This document shows, one piece after another, positions 61,570-64,000 of a DNA stretch of 64,000 nucleotides. Both the position numbers and the translations under genes were made by a program. This DNA comes from Ricordea florida. Its lineage: Eukaryota; Cnidaria; Anthozoa; Corallimorpharia; Ricordeidae. The notes under the pieces are model-generated. The model saw nothing but the letters and a program-made list of their open reading frames with translations, was not told where the DNA came from and did no database searches. Where the stretch lies: NCBI GenBank assembly GCA_949710005.1, contig OX453279.1, forward strand, positions 27,082,762 through 27,146,761. Reading direction: 5' to 3'. How positions within the stretch are numbered: the first letter of the stretch is position 1; the number at the start of each line of letters is the position of its first letter.

Positions 61570-63304
61570 TATGGGGTGCCGTTTGTAAATTTATTATTTA
61601 CACCGAATTCAAGCCATTATTTCCTTATATGTAAATAACTGAAAATGTCAGACAATTTATTTAGAAATAAGACACAAGAACTTGTCGGATGATATGTAAA
61701 TAATTATTTCAGGGACGTTCTGATTTATAAATATTCTTTTCCGATAAAGTAATTATATATAAATAATTATTGAAACAACTCCAATTATTTATAAATCAGG
61801 CTATCTCTAAAATATGTATTTACATATCATAATATGTACAAACTTATTATTTATAAATCATGAAATTTCGTCTCTTCGAATGCAAAAGTATTATTTATAA
61901 ATAATCCACTCACTTGGTGCTTGATTTCATTATTTACAAATCATGCATTTTCATAACACCCCTGTTAAACCATTATTTATAAATAATGAAATTTCACTTC
62001 CCCAAGTGTAAATTTATTATGTCTACAAGAACAATGTACGGGGTGCAACTATGAGCCCTCGAGACCCCCTCTGAACAGGGACGGCGGAGCGTATTTTGAA
62101 GTGGGGGGGGGGGGGGGGGCTGAAAACGAGCACCGGAGGCGCGAGTTGGTAGGGGGGTCTTGGGGCATCCTCCCCCAGAAAATTGTGAAATCTAGAGTCT
62201 CGGAAATCGTATTTACAACATTCTCCGCGACATACTTCTTGAAATAATTAGCCTGGATAAAGCGTAAAGTGAAAGGTACTTTTAATGCTTACAGCAATAT
62301 TTTGGAGGTTATTTCTCAGCCTTCCGGTCTCCAACGCTAACCTGCGGGAAATTTTGACACAAGCTTCCCGTCTGTGGGAAGGAAGCACACGCTGAGAAAA
62401 TGTTAAAAATACGTAAACGAGAAAAGTTTCCGACGAGGCTTGTATAAAGTTGTAGCTTAAACAAAATAAAATGTCATCCGTCCCTGCTGAAATATTTCTG
62501 AGAAGCTGTGAGTTTTGTTCCGACATCACTCCGGCTTTAAAGGGTTAATCGAGGTTAGCTTCGAGCAAAGACTGAAAGCGTTACACGGTCAGTGTCCTGT
62601 CTAGGAATATTCCGAATAATTAGGCTCTCCCGCGCTGCTTTTTGCGAAGATCGGAAAGATAACTTTGCAAGTTGCGTAAATACCCCGACCTCGGCTAAAA
62701 TTTTCCCGCCATTTTTAAGATCGGCGAGAGTAGCAAAGTTCCAGGTTGTGCAATGCTATGCAAAATTGATATGTAAATCATAAAATTCCCTAAAAACATC
62801 TTAGATTACAACCATTTTTTATAAATAATAAATTTGGGCACGTAGTGAGATAAATAATAAATTTACACTTGGCGAAGTGAAATTTCATTATTTATAAATA
62901 ATGGTTTAACAGGGGTGTTATGAAAATGCATGATTTGTAAATAATGAAATCAAGCACCAAGTGAGTGGATTATTTATAAATAATACCTTTGCATTTGAAG
63001 AGACGAAATTTCATGATTTATAAATAATAAGTTTGTACATATTATGATATGTAAATACATATTTTAGAGATAGCCTGATTTATAAATAATTGGAGTTGTT
63101 TCAATAATTATTTATATATAATTACTTTATCGGAAAAGAATATTTATAAATCAGAACGTCCCTGAAATAATTATGTACATATCATCCGACAAGTTCTTGT
63201 GTCTTATTTCTAAATAAATTGTCTGACATTTTCAATTATTTACATATAAGGAAATAATGGCTTGAATTCGGTGTAAATAATAAATTTACAAACGGCACCC
63301 CATA
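61570..63304. mobile_element. Large foldback element, arms about 450 bp, CCGGAT target duplication
   Basis: It begins TATGGGGTGCCGTTTGTAAA and ends with the exact complement. CCGGAT flanks both sides (61564-61569 and 63305-63310). The arms (61570-62022 and 62858-63304) match closely and repeat TTATTTATAAATAA-type words many times. The central 835 bp contains the second CAGGGACGG MITE. No open frame of note. Confidence 0.92.
62076..62486. mobile_element. CAGGGACGG MITE, copy 2
   Basis: Inverted relative to copy 1 at 58849. Ends CAGGGACGGCGGAGCG and CAGGGACGGATGACAT. A CTGAA duplication lies on both sides (62071-62075 and 62487-62491). Confidence 0.9.
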
Positions 63305-63701
63305 CCGGATATGACTAAAACATCGATTTAAAGTTTGCTGAAAAAAGTTATTCTAAAATCATTTAATTGATTGATGATTGGAGAAGAGTTAGTAAACAAC
63401 TAAAGGCGTTGTAATCCCTTTAAATACATCTAGCGCCTACGGATTTTTGTGGGCAAATCTTATCCGGGACTTAAATTACAAACATTTGCACATTTGTTAG
63501 CAAAAGCATACATGCAGCCAGGCCTTCAAACTTAGCATCCAGGCTTTTACTGGACTCAGCCTACCTCGGAATTTTTTAGCACGACCGACTGACGAAGTCT
63601 TAACGAAAGGGGATGGGCTTACAGAAAAACCAGGGAGTCACAAAATCAGAATTGCGCTTGATGAAACTGTCACAAGCCAGGTGGAAACCAACAGGGCGGA
63701 C

Positions 63702-64000
63702 CACAGTGCGTTTCCCAAAAGTCCTGAACACTTTTCGGGCCCGAGAAGCTGATAGAAAAAATCTGAAGCACTCACTCAGCAGCCTTTTTTAAAAATGTTT
63801 TTAAAAGGATAACAGTCGTCTTCTCTGGCAAAGTTTGGTCGTCGGAAATGCCTTTGTTATCAGACTACAAAGTGACTTATTCCGCCCGAAAGCGTCCCGA
63901 AACATCTCGGAACATTCGAGAGCCGCTCGTCAGGTCACTTCCGTCAGTTCCCCTCTAAACAAGATGACGTCAGACTGTTATATGAGAATACAGTTTTATT
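63702..64000 (+). mobile_element. Repeat copy B, continues past window end
   Basis: It starts CACAGTGCGTTTCCC, joins the copy A sequence from 63725 (TGAACACTTTTCGGGCCC) and runs to the last base. The conserved ATG is at 63848 (MPLLSDYKVTYSARKRPE), and the frame ends at a TAA after about 36 codons. Confidence 0.75.

Larger units (their letters stand above)
61512..63500. mobile_element. TTAA-type element K3, one end visible, split by a foldback
   Basis: From TTAA at 61508 it reads GGTTGCTGTAGAC and matches the right end of K1 (reverse complement) for about 60 bp. It resumes at 63305 with CCGGATATGACTAAAACATC and continues to match K1 down to ACAAACATTTGCA near 63485. The opposite TIR is absent. 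Confidence 0.75.

Noticed and set aside
63702..63708. CACAGTG as a true RAG-type recombination signal
   Set aside because: A single heptamer without a matching nonamer or partner is expected by chance; only noted as a curiosity.

Overview
This window looks like nuclear DNA of an anthozoan cnidarian, most likely a stony coral. The basis is a metazoan multi-exon gene with GT/AG introns, a low-GC background with very dense non-autonomous DNA transposons, a tRNA-derived SINE, and tyrosine-recombinase, LINE and Gypsy remnants of types I associate with anthozoan genomes. The species assignment is inference. There is no sign of a bacterial replicon, CRISPR array or operon.

Layout. An intact, intronless, class A (aminergic-like) GPCR lies at 1.30-2.47 kb. 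From 4 to 16 kb there are repeats: a palindrome, a nearly perfect 409-bp tandem duplication, a GA microsatellite, a TIR-bounded hAT element with a wrecked transposase (6.99-9.47 kb), a broken tyrosine-recombinase (DIRS/Ngaro-like) retrotransposon (10.8-14.8 kb) and a 692-bp MITE rich in ATCGAT. From 16.9 to 46.1 kb runs one minus-strand host gene, a calcium-binding mitochondrial aspartate/glutamate carrier (Aralar/citrin, SLC25A12/13-like). I rebuilt 16 exons with consistent phases (about 615 aa). The first exon and one exon before the carrier domain were not found. Its introns hold most of the window's mobile DNA: a LINE, a YqaJ/PHD/Ulp1 gene relic, PIF/Harbinger and Crypton-like fragments, SINEs, and nested foldback elements.

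The segment from 46 to 53 kb holds more foldback elements, a Gypsy gag relic, two abutting minisatellites (about 2.1 kb) and an inverted-repeat element that carries the first 56 codons of a chromo-barrel-like protein. At 55.25-55.8 kb (+) lies an exon that reads on from those 56 codons. Tail-to-tail with it is an intact two-exon gene on the minus strand (58.8-56.3 kb, 813 aa). It has a DDE-type core whose metal- and zinc-ligand spacing matches RAG1/Transib transposases. This convergent pair is the most interesting item in the window.

The last 5 kb hold a TTAA-flanked element split by a 1.7-kb foldback with arms of about 450 bp and a 6-bp target duplication. The window ends inside a second copy of the repeat that truncates the retrotransposon at 14.8 kb. 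A recurrent theme is that several palindromic non-autonomous elements contain a short ATG-initiated reading frame, sometimes ending at a good splice donor. This suggests they are deletion derivatives that keep the first exon of a transposon gene, or that they have captured host first exons.
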